From contig CAYNLI010000132.1 of NCBI GenBank assembly GCA_964398035.1, positions 1-6,473 of the forward strand: DNA of 6,473 nt, read 5' to 3'. The translations under genes and the position numbers were made by a program. Under the pieces are notes generated by a model, which saw only the letters and a program-made list of their open reading frames with translations, did no database searches and was not told the DNA's origin. Source of the stretch: Saonia sp964398035 (GTDB lineage Bacteria > Bacteroidota > Bacteroidia > Flavobacteriales > Flavobacteriaceae). Of this stretch, positions 1 to 6,386 are shown piece after piece. Each line of letters begins with the position of its first letter. Within the stretch, counting starts at the first letter, position 1.

Positions 1-4
1 TTTT

Positions 5-700
5 TTATGTTTTTTTATTAATTACTCTTAGAGCAAAATTGTGTATCCTTTCAAATTGTTCTTTTAATCCCATATCACTATTATCAAAAGGAATTGCATC
101 TTCTGCTTTCCTTAAAGGAGAAATTTCTCTATGAGAATCCCTATAATCCCTATCTTCCACATTTTGGAGTACTTCGGCATAACTCACTTCTTCACCCCTG
201 TTCAATAATTCCTTATAACGTCTTGTAGCTCTAGCCTCAGGAGAAGCAGTCATGAAAATCTTTAATTCAGCATTTGGGAATACTACAGTACCAATGTCCC
301 TGCCATCCATTACAATTCCTTTCTCTACTCCCATTCTCTTCTGCATATCCACCAACTTGTACCTTACTTCTTCCACAGCAGCTATTTTACTAACCTGCCT
401 AGAAACAGCCATAGTCCGTATCTCTTTTTCAATATTCTCTTTATTGAGATACATTTCAGCAAATCCCAAATCTTTATTAAAAACAAATTTCAAGTTTATT
501 TTAGGCAAGAGTTTTACCAGAGCATCTATATTATCTTGCTGACCACCAATAAAATCATTCCTAATGGCAAACAATGTAACTGCTCTGTACATGGCTCCAG
601 TATCCACATATACATAGCCAAGTTCCTTTGCCAGTTGTTTGGCAATAGTGCTTTTCCCTGTAGAGGAATAACCGTCTATTGCTATGATTATTTTTTGCAT
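5..700 (-). CDS. cmk: Cytidylate kinase (CMP/dCMP kinase)
   Basis: Cytosolic enzyme that transfers a phosphate from ATP to CMP or dCMP, giving CDP or dCDP for nucleotide recycling. The 231-residue product has the usual length of bacterial Cmk. The P-loop GYSSTGKST lies at residues 10-18 (Lys16). It is followed by DTGAMYRA at 33-40 (CMP-binding side), the signature DGRDIGTVVFP at 132-142, and the arginine-rich LID region with R157, R160 and R161, then RDYRDSHREISPL at 184-196. All key elements are present and the frame is intact, so the enzyme should be active. The ATG at 698-700 places the P-loop at the usual distance from the N-terminus. The gene starts 27 bp after the lon stop codon on the same strand with no terminator between, so co-transcription with lon is likely. 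The stop codon is at 5-7, so whatever follows lies outside the window. The family is certain. Confidence 0.97.
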   Translation of the reverse strand: MQKIIIAIDGYSSTGKSTIAKQLAKELGYVYVDTGAMYRAVTLFAIRNDFIGGQQDNIDALVKLLPKINLKFVFNKDLGFAEMYLNKENIEKEIRTMAVSRQVSKIAAVEEVRYKLVDMQKRMGVEKGIVMDGRDIGTVVFPNAELKIFMTASPEARATRRYKELLNRGEEVSYAEVLQNVEDRDYRDSHREISPLRKAEDAIPFDNSDMGLKEQFERIHNFALRVINKKT

Positions 701-727
701 AGTGTAAAAATAAGAAGAAATGTGCTC

Positions 728-3178
728 TTATAGTTTTTTAGCGTTCTTTACCTTTTGATCGGTTATCGCAAGATCTATCACATCGCTCATATCGGTCACA
801 TAATGAAAAGTAAGGCCTTTTAGATAATCTTCCTTAATCTCTAATATATCTTTCCTGTTTTCTTCACAGAGAATAATATGTTTGATACGTGCTCTTTTTG
901 CAGCCAATATTTTTTCCTTTATCCCACCAACAGGTAACACTTTTCCTCTCAAAGTAATTTCCCCTGTCATGGCCAAGCTTTTCTTTACCTTTTTCTGGGT
1001 AAACAATGACACCAATGAAGTTAGCATTGTAATGCCCGCACTTGGACCATCCTTTGGTGTTGCTCCTTCTGGAACATGAATATGTACATTATATTTCGCA
1101 AAAACATCAGAATCTATCCCAAAAACATCTGCATTGGATTTTATGTATTCCATTGCAATAGTGGCAGACTCTTTCATTACCTTACCAAGATTACCTGTAA
1201 TATTAAGTGTTCCTTTTCCTTTTGATATAATTGATTCTATAAAAAGAATATCCCCCCCAACACTTGTCCATGCAAGGCCAGTAACCACACCCGCAATATC
1301 ATTATTTTCATATTTATCGCGTTCCAATCTTGCTGGGCCCATTATTCTTTCCACATCTTCATTGGAGATTTTTACATTGTACTCTTCTTCCATTGCTATG
1401 GATTTTGCAGCATAACGCACCATTTTAGCAATTTTCTTTTCCAAAGACCGTACACCAGATTCACGAGTATATCCTTCAACAATTTTTTCTAACTGGGGCT
1501 TCCCTATTTTTAAATCTTTAGTTGACAGTCCATGCTCTTTTAATTGCTTGGGGAGCAAGTGCCTTTTGGCAATTTCCACCTTTTCTTCAATAGTATAACC
1601 TGAAACATTTATGATTTCCATCCTGTCTCGCAAAGCTGGCTGAATAGGTCCTAGATTATTAGCCGTGGCTATAAACATTACTTTAGAAAGGTCATAGCCC
1701 ATTTCCAAAAAGTTGTCATGAAAATCACTATTCTGTTCTGGATCCAAGACCTCTAACATAGCTGAAGATGGGTCTCCTTGATGACTATTGGACAATTTAT
1801 CAATTTCATCCAAAATAAAAACAGGATTGGACGTGCCTGCTTTTTTAAGACTCTGGATTATTCTTCCTGGCATGGCGCCAATATAGGTTTTCCTATGCCC
1901 CCTTATTTCTGCCTCGTCTCTTAAACCACCTAAAGAAATCCTAACATATTCTCTTCCTAGAGCTTCTGCAACAGACTTCCCTAAAGATGTTTTTCCTGTT
2001 CCAGGAGGACCATATAAACATAATATTGGAGATTTCATATCATTTCTAAGCTTAAGAACAGCCAAGTATTCTATGATTCTCTTTTTTACATCCTCCAGAC
2101 CATAATGATCTCTGTCTAATATTTTTTGGGCACGTTTTAAATCAAATTTATCCTTAGAAAATTTATTCCAAGGCAAGTCTAAAAACAAGTCCAAATAATT
2201 TCTCTGTACAGAATATTCCGCTACTTGCGGGTTCATACGTTGCATTTTGGCCAATTCCTTCTCAAAATGCTCCTTTACTTTTTTTCCCCACTTTTTATTT
2301 TTGGCTTTTTCTGCCATTTCATCCACTTCTTCCTCATAAGAAATACCGCCCAATTCTTCTTGAATGGTCTTCATTTGCTGATGAAGAAAATACTCCCGCT
2401 GTTGTTGGTCCAAATCACTACGAACTTTAGATTGAATGTCATTCTTCAATTCTAATTTATGAAGTTCCACATTCATATATTTGAGCGTAGCCAACGCACG
2501 ATCTTGTAAATTGGGTATTTCCAACAATTCTTGCTTCTCTTTTACATGAAGGTTAAGATTGGAAGAAACAAAATTGATTAAGAAGGAATTACTCTGAATG
2601 TTCTTTATAGCAAAAGAAGCTTCACTTGGAATATTTGGGTTATCCTTAATAATCTGCAAAGACAATTCCTTAATAGATTCTATAATTGCTAAAAACTCTT
2701 CACTTTCTTGCTTTGGTCTTTCTTCCTTTGTTTCCCTTATTGTAGCAGTCATATAAGGTTTTGTAGTCAGCACTTCTGCCACTTCAAAACGCTTTTTCCC
2801 TTGTATAATAACCGTGGTGTTACCGTCGGGCATTTTTAAGACTCTTAAGATTCTGGCTACGGTACCCAAGGTATTGATGTCCTTTATTCCAGGATTCTCT
2901 ACACTTTCATCCTTTTGCGAAACTACGCCTATGACTTTAGAACCTTTATTGGCATCTTTGATTAAACTAATTGATGAATCCCTGCCCGCAGTTATAGGAA
3001 TAACCACGCCTGGAAATAATACCGTATTTCTTAAAGGTAAAATCGGCAAGGTCTCTGGCAACCCTTCTTTTGTCATTTCCTCTTCATCTTCCGCTGTTAA
3101 AAGTGGTATCAGTTCAGAATCCTCATCGATTCCTTGCAACGACATATTGTCAAAATTTGAAAATTTAGCATCTCCCAT
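728..3178 (-). CDS. lon: ATP-dependent Lon protease (endopeptidase La)
   Basis: Cytosolic AAA+ serine protease that unfolds and degrades misfolded and short-lived regulatory proteins. It works as a homohexamer. The 816-residue product is slightly longer than the E. coli enzyme because of an acidic N-terminal extension (about residues 17-40, rich in Asp/Glu), which is common in Bacteroidota. The order is: N-terminal substrate-binding LON domain beginning at LPILPLRN (44-51), then a helical coiled-coil part. The AAA+ module follows, with Walker A GPPGTGKT at 390-397 (Lys396), Walker B ILDEID with Asp457 and Glu458, and a sensor-2 arginine in ESGVRSLE (Arg577). Last is the protease domain, with catalytic Ser713 in PKDGPSAG and Lys754 in GGIKEK. 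Both halves of the Ser-Lys dyad are present. It is the first gene of a probable lon-cmk unit and is transcribed divergently from the sigma-factor unit. No truncation or odd residue was seen. Confidence 0.99.
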   Translation of the reverse strand: MGDAKFSNFDNMSLQGIDEDSELIPLLTAEDEEEMTKEGLPETLPILPLRNTVLFPGVVIPITAGRDSSISLIKDANKGSKVIGVVSQKDESVENPGIKDINTLGTVARILRVLKMPDGNTTVIIQGKKRFEVAEVLTTKPYMTATIRETKEERPKQESEEFLAIIESIKELSLQIIKDNPNIPSEASFAIKNIQSNSFLINFVSSNLNLHVKEKQELLEIPNLQDRALATLKYMNVELHKLELKNDIQSKVRSDLDQQQREYFLHQQMKTIQEELGGISYEEEVDEMAEKAKNKKWGKKVKEHFEKELAKMQRMNPQVAEYSVQRNYLDLFLDLPWNKFSKDKFDLKRAQKILDRDHYGLEDVKKRIIEYLAVLKLRNDMKSPILCLYGPPGTGKTSLGKSVAEALGREYVRISLGGLRDEAEIRGHRKTYIGAMPGRIIQSLKKAGTSNPVFILDEIDKLSNSHQGDPSSAMLEVLDPEQNSDFHDNFLEMGYDLSKVMFIATANNLGPIQPALRDRMEIINVSGYTIEEKVEIAKRHLLPKQLKEHGLSTKDLKIGKPQLEKIVEGYTRESGVRSLEKKIAKMVRYAAKSIAMEEEYNVKISNEDVERIMGPARLERDKYENNDIAGVVTGLAWTSVGGDILFIESIISKGKGTLNITGNLGKVMKESATIAMEYIKSNADVFGIDSDVFAKYNVHIHVPEGATPKDGPSAGITMLTSLVSLFTQKKVKKSLAMTGEITLRGKVLPVGGIKEKILAAKRARIKHIILCEENRKDILEIKEDYLKGLTFHYVTDMSDVIDLAITDQKVKNAKKL

Positions 3179-3192
3179 ATCTATATATCTAC

Positions 3193-3264
3193 GTCATTCT
3201 GTCATAATAAAACAGAATTCTAAATTCTTTATTGTTAAACTATTCTTTGTGAAGTCCTAAACAA
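3193..3264 (-). promoter_or_regulatory. Candidate lon promoter and operator-like repeats
   Basis: Read on the minus strand, a TTG (plus 3262-3264) is followed after 19 bp by TAGTTTAA (plus 3235-3242). This is a partial match to the Bacteroidota -33/-7 promoter pattern TTG...TAnnTTTG, missing the last two positions. Just downstream, towards lon, lies a perfect 7-bp inverted repeat ATTCTGT-N9-ACAGAAT (plus 3196-3202 and 3212-3218). It overlaps a direct repeat TGAC-N4-TGAC (plus 3193-3204). Sitting 15-40 bp before the lon ATG, these could be a repressor or activator site, or an mRNA stem-loop with a 9-nt loop. The repeats are visible in the sequence. The promoter assignment is weak and the function is inference. 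Confidence 0.35.
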
Positions 3265-3348
3265 TAGGCAAATACATCCATATAGCTTAATTCTTCAGCC
3301 TATTAATTCAATTCTTATGCCAACAAAGAAGAAAAATCTTAAAAAAAC

Positions 3349-3377
3349 TGTAACAATTGTTAAATTGGGTCATCTAT
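3349..3377 (+). promoter_or_regulatory. Candidate ECF-type promoter of the sigma-factor unit
   Basis: TGTAACA at 3349-3355 resembles the AAC-containing -35 element of ECF sigma promoters. After 17 bp it is followed by TCTAT at 3373-3377, which resembles their TCTNA-like -10 element. If used, transcription would begin near 3383-3385, only a few bases before the TTG start at 3388, and would fit autoregulation by the encoded sigma factor. No good match to the housekeeping TTG...TAnnTTTG promoter pattern is seen in this intergenic region on the plus strand. The match is short and the assignment tentative. Confidence 0.3.
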
Positions 3378-3387
3378 AAAACAAACC

Positions 3388-3954
3388 TTGCACTTTTTGA
3401 GCCAAAAAAAAGGACATACTGATACTGAAGTATTATTGCAATTGTGTTTAAAAGGAAAACAAACCGCACAATTGGAAATTTACAACCGATACTACAAAGC
3501 AATGTACAACACTGCCTTGAGGATTGTTAAAAATAGTGCTGAAGCCGAGGATATTATGCAGGAATCATTTTTGAACGCGTTCACCAAACTGCAAACATTC
3601 AAGGGTGAAGTAACATTTGGATCCTGGTTAAAACGGATTGTGATAAACAACAGTATCTATCATTACAGAAAGCAACAAAAGAATATGGAAGTTGGTCTGG
3701 ATGATATTCTGTATAAGGTCGAAGACAATGACGAAATTGTTACAGATCATGGCACAACAGAACTAAAGGCTCAAAAAGTGATGGAGACCATGAAACGGTT
3801 AAAAGACAATTACAGAATTTCTTTGACCTTACATTTAATTGAAGGGTATGATTATGAAGAGGTTAGTCGTATTATGGACATTAGTTATGCAAATTGCAGA
3901 ACAACAATTTCCAGAGCTAAAGAAAGCCTTAGGCAAAAAATGATAAATGCTTAA
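3388..3954 (+). CDS. RNA polymerase ECF-type sigma-70 factor
   Basis: Group 4 (extracytoplasmic function) sigma factor. It would direct RNA polymerase to a small set of promoters in response to an envelope or surface signal. The 188-residue protein has only the two core regions expected of this class. Region 2 spans about residues 27-97 and includes the -10 recognition segment AEDIMQESFLNAFTKL (52-68) and the FGSWLKRIVINNSIYHYRK stretch (77-95). Region 4 is a helix-turn-helix at about 130-184, with YDYEEVSRIMDISYANCRTTISRAKESLR (154-182) for the -35 element. An acidic linker (101-125) joins them. The start is a TTG at 3388. The frame is open back to 3364 but has no ATG until codon 39, which lies inside region 2, so a TTG (3388, or 3397 as the alternative) is the most sensible start. 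The stop is 2 bp before the next gene, indicating tight coupling with the probable anti-sigma factor. The class is secure; the regulon is unknown. Confidence 0.93.
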   Translation: MHFLSQKKGHTDTEVLLQLCLKGKQTAQLEIYNRYYKAMYNTALRIVKNSAEAEDIMQESFLNAFTKLQTFKGEVTFGSWLKRIVINNSIYHYRKQQKNMEVGLDDILYKVEDNDEIVTDHGTTELKAQKVMETMKRLKDNYRISLTLHLIEGYDYEEVSRIMDISYANCRTTISRAKESLRQKMINA

Positions 3955-3956
3955 CT

Positions 3957-4520
3957 ATGAATGAAGAAGAAAAATTAGAAGACTTGTTTAAAAACCTACA
4001 GGGTTCTTTTGATATGGAAGAACCGACTGTTGGACATGAACAACGATTTTTGGGAAAGCTTGATTCTGTCAATCAAACTGTTAGTCTGCATACAAGAAAA
4101 TATTGGTGGAAACCATTGTCAATAGTAGCCTCTATAGTATTGCTTTGTGCAATAGGTGCAGGTCTCTTTTTTAACAACGCACCAACAATTGAAGAACAGG
4201 TTGCTAAAATATCACCAGAAGCATCCCAAACTGAATTTTACTTTGCGAACTTGATCAATGAGCAAGTAAAACAATTGGAAGGTGAAAGCACACCAGAAAC
4301 ACAAAAAGTTATTGATGACTCTATGACCCAGTTAAGAAAACTGGAAAACAACTATCTGGTTTTAGAGCAAGACCTATTAAATGGTGGCAATAGCAAATTG
4401 ATTTTAAGTGCAATGATCACCAACTTCCAAACACGAATAGACCTTCTGCAAGAAGTTTTAAACCAAGTTGAAACAATCAAGAATTTAAAAAAATACAATG
4501 ATGAAAACTTTACTATATAA
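3957..4520 (+). CDS. Probable single-pass membrane anti-sigma factor
   Basis: 187-residue protein with an acidic N-terminal cytoplasmic part (1-50) containing GHEQRFLGKL (26-35). One transmembrane helix spans about 53-72 (PLSIVASIVLLCAIGAGLFF), preceded by basic and aromatic residues (RKYWWK), which favours an inside N-terminus. The periplasmic part (73-187) is helical and likely coiled-coil, rich in Glu, Gln and Leu. The role as anti-sigma factor is inferred from position (2 bp after the ECF sigma gene), topology and size. There is no zinc-binding HxxxCxxC motif; the only cysteine, Cys64, is in the membrane helix. It is therefore not a classical ZAS-domain anti-sigma factor, nor a FecR-type one, which would be longer. 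The end of this gene overlaps the start of the next. An alternative is an accessory membrane protein of the module that does not bind sigma. Confidence 0.62.
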   Translation: MNEEEKLEDLFKNLQGSFDMEEPTVGHEQRFLGKLDSVNQTVSLHTRKYWWKPLSIVASIVLLCAIGAGLFFNNAPTIEEQVAKISPEASQTEFYFANLINEQVKQLEGESTPETQKVIDDSMTQLRKLENNYLVLEQDLLNGGNSKLILSAMITNFQTRIDLLQEVLNQVETIKNLKKYNDENFTI

Positions 4521-5589
4521 ATACATAGCCGTATTACTGTTTGTTGCACCAACTGCTCTTTTGGCCAATGATGGAAAACTAAAAGGCAGATACACCAAAG
4601 AGAAGACCATTAAGAAAGAATACAATGTAAATTCTGATGCCTTACTTAAGATAAACAACAGTTATGGCAATCTAAACATTACATCTTGGAACGAAAATAG
4701 GATTGTCATTGAAGTCCACATAAAGACCAATGGCAACAATGAAGAAAAAGTACAGCGAAAATTGGATGGCATCTCAATAGACTTTGAAGCCAGTAGCAGT
4801 ATGGTTTCCGCTAGAACCAATTTCAACAGAAACAGAAGCAGCTGGGGATGGAACTGGGGCAACAACAATGTAAACATGCAAGTAAATTACACCATAAAAC
4901 TCCCTGTAAAGAATAGTGTAAACCTTAGCAATGATTATGGTAATATTATTTTAGACAGAATAGATGGACACGCCAAAATAAACTGTGATTATGGCAGATT
5001 GGATATTGGCGAACTTAGAGGAAGAAACAACCAGTTAAGGTTTGATTATACTTCCAAGTCCAGTATTGATTATATAAACAGTGGTGAAATTGATGCGGAC
5101 TACTCTGGATTTACAATTGAAAAAGCAGGGGATTTAAAAATTAATGCAGATTATACCAATGTAAACATAGTGCAAATGGAAAACCTTGAGTATTCCAGTG
5201 ATTATGGCACTATGGAAGTTGGTGAAGCCAATGACGTACATGGTGTTGGAGATTATATTAATGTAAAATTGGGAAGCATTCACGGGAATGTGGATATCTC
5301 TGCAGATTACGGTTCTGTAAAAATCAATAACATGGAAGAAGATGCAGGCGATATTAGAATCAGGACAGACTACACAGGAGTAAAAATTGGGTATGATTCC
5401 CAATACTATTTTGACTTTGAAATCACAACTGAATATGCTGGTGTAAGTGGTAAAGATGATTTTGAAATAAATGTAAGTATAGAAAAATCTCGTGAAAAAT
5501 ATTACAAAGGGTATCATGGCAAAGAACATAGTGGCAATAATGTCTCTATCACCAGCGACTATGGCAGTGTATCATTTTACAAAAATTAA
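4498..5589 (+). CDS. Exported DUF4097-type beta-solenoid protein with DYG repeats
   Basis: 363-residue protein with an N-terminal signal peptide (basic MMKTLLYKY, hydrophobic core to about residue 22, likely cleavage after LLA at 23). No lipobox cysteine or later membrane helix is seen, so it is probably periplasmic or surface-located. From residue 146 on, a D-Y-G/T-x-hydrophobic motif recurs about every 18-21 residues with alternating hydrophobic strands, the pattern of a right-handed beta-helix as in the DUF4097 putative adhesin family. A first variant, SYGNL, is at 55-59. A Trp/Asn/Arg-rich patch (about 108-126, with WGWNWG) breaks the pattern before the solenoid. The first ATG (4498) and the adjacent ATG (4501) both lie inside the end of the preceding gene, giving a 20-23 nt overlap that suggests translational coupling. 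The biochemical function is not known for this family. In the operon it could be a target of the sigma factor or a signal partner of the membrane protein. Confidence 0.85.
   Translation: MMKTLLYKYIAVLLFVAPTALLANDGKLKGRYTKEKTIKKEYNVNSDALLKINNSYGNLNITSWNENRIVIEVHIKTNGNNEEKVQRKLDGISIDFEASSSMVSARTNFNRNRSSWGWNWGNNNVNMQVNYTIKLPVKNSVNLSNDYGNIILDRIDGHAKINCDYGRLDIGELRGRNNQLRFDYTSKSSIDYINSGEIDADYSGFTIEKAGDLKINADYTNVNIVQMENLEYSSDYGTMEVGEANDVHGVGDYINVKLGSIHGNVDISADYGSVKINNMEEDAGDIRIRTDYTGVKIGYDSQYYFDFEITTEYAGVSGKDDFEINVSIEKSREKYYKGYHGKEHSGNNVSITSDYGSVSFYKN
4933..5571 (+). repeat. In-frame DYG-type protein repeat region
   Basis: Repeated D-Y-x-x-hydrophobic motifs in the DUF4097-type protein: residues 146 (DYGNI), 164 (DYGRL), 183 (DYTSK), 191 (DYINS), 201 (DYSGF), 218 (DYTNV), 235 (DYGTM), 252 (DYINV), 270 (DYGSV), 291 (DYTGV), 312 (EYAGV) and 354 (DYGSV). 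Most neighbours are 17-21 residues apart, one solenoid turn each. At the DNA level the copies are diverged around a core GATTATGG or GACTAC, so the repeat is old and maintained at the protein level. The gap from 312 to 354 holds an irregular segment rich in Lys, Tyr and His (329-345). Confidence 0.85.
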
Positions 5590-5615
5590 TCAGATCAATT
5601 AAAACACAAATAATC

Positions 5616-6341
5616 ATGAAAAAAACAACACTATTAGGATTGGCACTATTAATGGTTGCCACAGTCACTGCGCAATGGGGCAAAAGAATCAAAGGGAATG
5701 GAAACGTAGTAACTATTGAACGCTCCGTGGGTGACTATGATGCCGTGGCACTTGCAGGCTGGTTTGATGTAGATTTAGTTGCCGGAAATGAGGGTGAGAT
5801 TACGTTAAGAGGAGAGGAAAACCTTTTAGAGTATATTAAAACTGAGGTGAAAAATGGCAAGCTGGTCATAAAAGTAGAAAAAGGTGTAAACCTTAGACCT
5901 TCCAATTGGAAACAAGGCATCCATATTACTGTACCTATAGAAAGCATCAATTCAGCAACTTTATCAGGTTCTGGGGATATTGTTGGAAAAACAACCCTAA
6001 AAGCAAGTAATTTCACCACCAACATGTCTGGTTCTGGGGATATTACCCTTGCCATTGAAGCCAACTCCGTCACTGCTACCATGTCAGGTTCTGGAGATAT
6101 AAGGTTAAGTGGCAAAACATCAGATTTAGAAATTAGAATATCAGGTTCTGGGGATATAAAATCCTATGACCTCGAAGCCGAATTTGTTGAGGTTACCATT
6201 TCTGGTTCTGCAGATGTTGAGGTAACTGCAAATCAAGCCCTCAAAGCTAGGGTATCTGGATCAGGAGATATTCGTTACAGGGGAAATCCTAAGAAATTGG
6301 ATAGCAAAACTTCTGGCTCTGGAGATATTTCCAAAGGATAG
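5616..6341 (+). CDS. Exported DUF2807 (head-GIN domain) protein with SGSGDI repeats
   Basis: 241-residue protein of the DUF2807 putative auto-transporter adhesin/head-GIN family, whose biochemical role is not established. Residues 1-19 form a clear signal peptide (MKKTT, hydrophobic core, VTA cleavage before Gln20). An N-terminal beta-rich part follows (about 28-110: GNGNVVTIERSVGDYDAVALAG, then GEENLLEYIKTEVKNGKLVIKV). Seven SGSGDI-type motifs then run to the C-terminus, 18-21 residues apart, as expected for a beta-solenoid with Gly-Asp turns. There is no membrane anchor, lipobox or C-terminal sorting domain, so it is probably periplasmic or loosely surface-bound. It lies 26 bp after the DUF4097-type gene with no terminator between, and the operon terminator follows 45 bp after its stop. 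It is thus the last gene of the sigma-factor unit and likely co-expressed with it. Confidence 0.91.
   Translation: MKKTTLLGLALLMVATVTAQWGKRIKGNGNVVTIERSVGDYDAVALAGWFDVDLVAGNEGEITLRGEENLLEYIKTEVKNGKLVIKVEKGVNLRPSNWKQGIHITVPIESINSATLSGSGDIVGKTTLKASNFTTNMSGSGDITLAIEANSVTATMSGSGDIRLSGKTSDLEIRISGSGDIKSYDLEAEFVEVTISGSADVEVTANQALKARVSGSGDIRYRGNPKKLDSKTSGSGDISKG
5964..6329 (+). repeat. Seven in-frame SGSGDI repeats
   Basis: Motif copies encode residues 117, 138, 157, 176, 196 (variant SGSADV), 214 and 233, starting at bases 5964, 6027, 6084, 6141, 6201, 6255 and 6312. Spacings are 63, 57, 57, 60, 54 and 57 bp, all multiples of three. The first and fourth copies share the identical 17-mer TCAGGTTCTGGGGATAT; the others differ mainly at third codon positions. 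This is a coding repeat of a solenoid protein, with enough DNA identity to permit occasional recombination between turns. Confidence 0.9.
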
Positions 6342-6386
6342 TTTAAGTTTTTCATCAATCCATCTTAACAAAGGATTAAAAAAATT

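Noticed and set aside
701..727. Possible terminator or promoter between lon and cmk
   Set aside because: The 27-bp gap is A-rich on the plus strand and shows no hairpin and no promoter-like pair of boxes; simple read-through is more likely.
728..3178. Lon as part of a defence system such as BREX (BrxL) or a toxin-antitoxin locus
   Set aside because: It is a full-length housekeeping Lon with LON, AAA+ and protease domains beside cmk. No methylase, PglZ or toxin gene is nearby.
2814..3260. 148-codon plus-strand open frame opposite the lon start
   Set aside because: Almost wholly antisense to the well-conserved N-terminal part of Lon, with no recognisable domain. A shadow frame.
5134..5529. 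131-codon minus-strand frame rich in Phe, Ile and Tyr that looks membrane-like
   Set aside because: It is antisense to the DYG solenoid gene. The hydrophobic look comes from complementing AT-rich Lys, Asn and Asp codons.
5735..6115. Minus-strand open frame with repeated ISPEPDM motif
   Set aside because: It is the antisense reading of the SGSGDI repeats of the DUF2807 gene. The plus-strand protein has a signal peptide and a known family; this frame has neither.
5964..6329. Regularly spaced 17-18 bp repeats resembling a small CRISPR array
   Set aside because: Spacings are all multiples of three, the repeats lie in frame and encode SGSGDI, spacers are related in protein pattern, and there are no cas genes.
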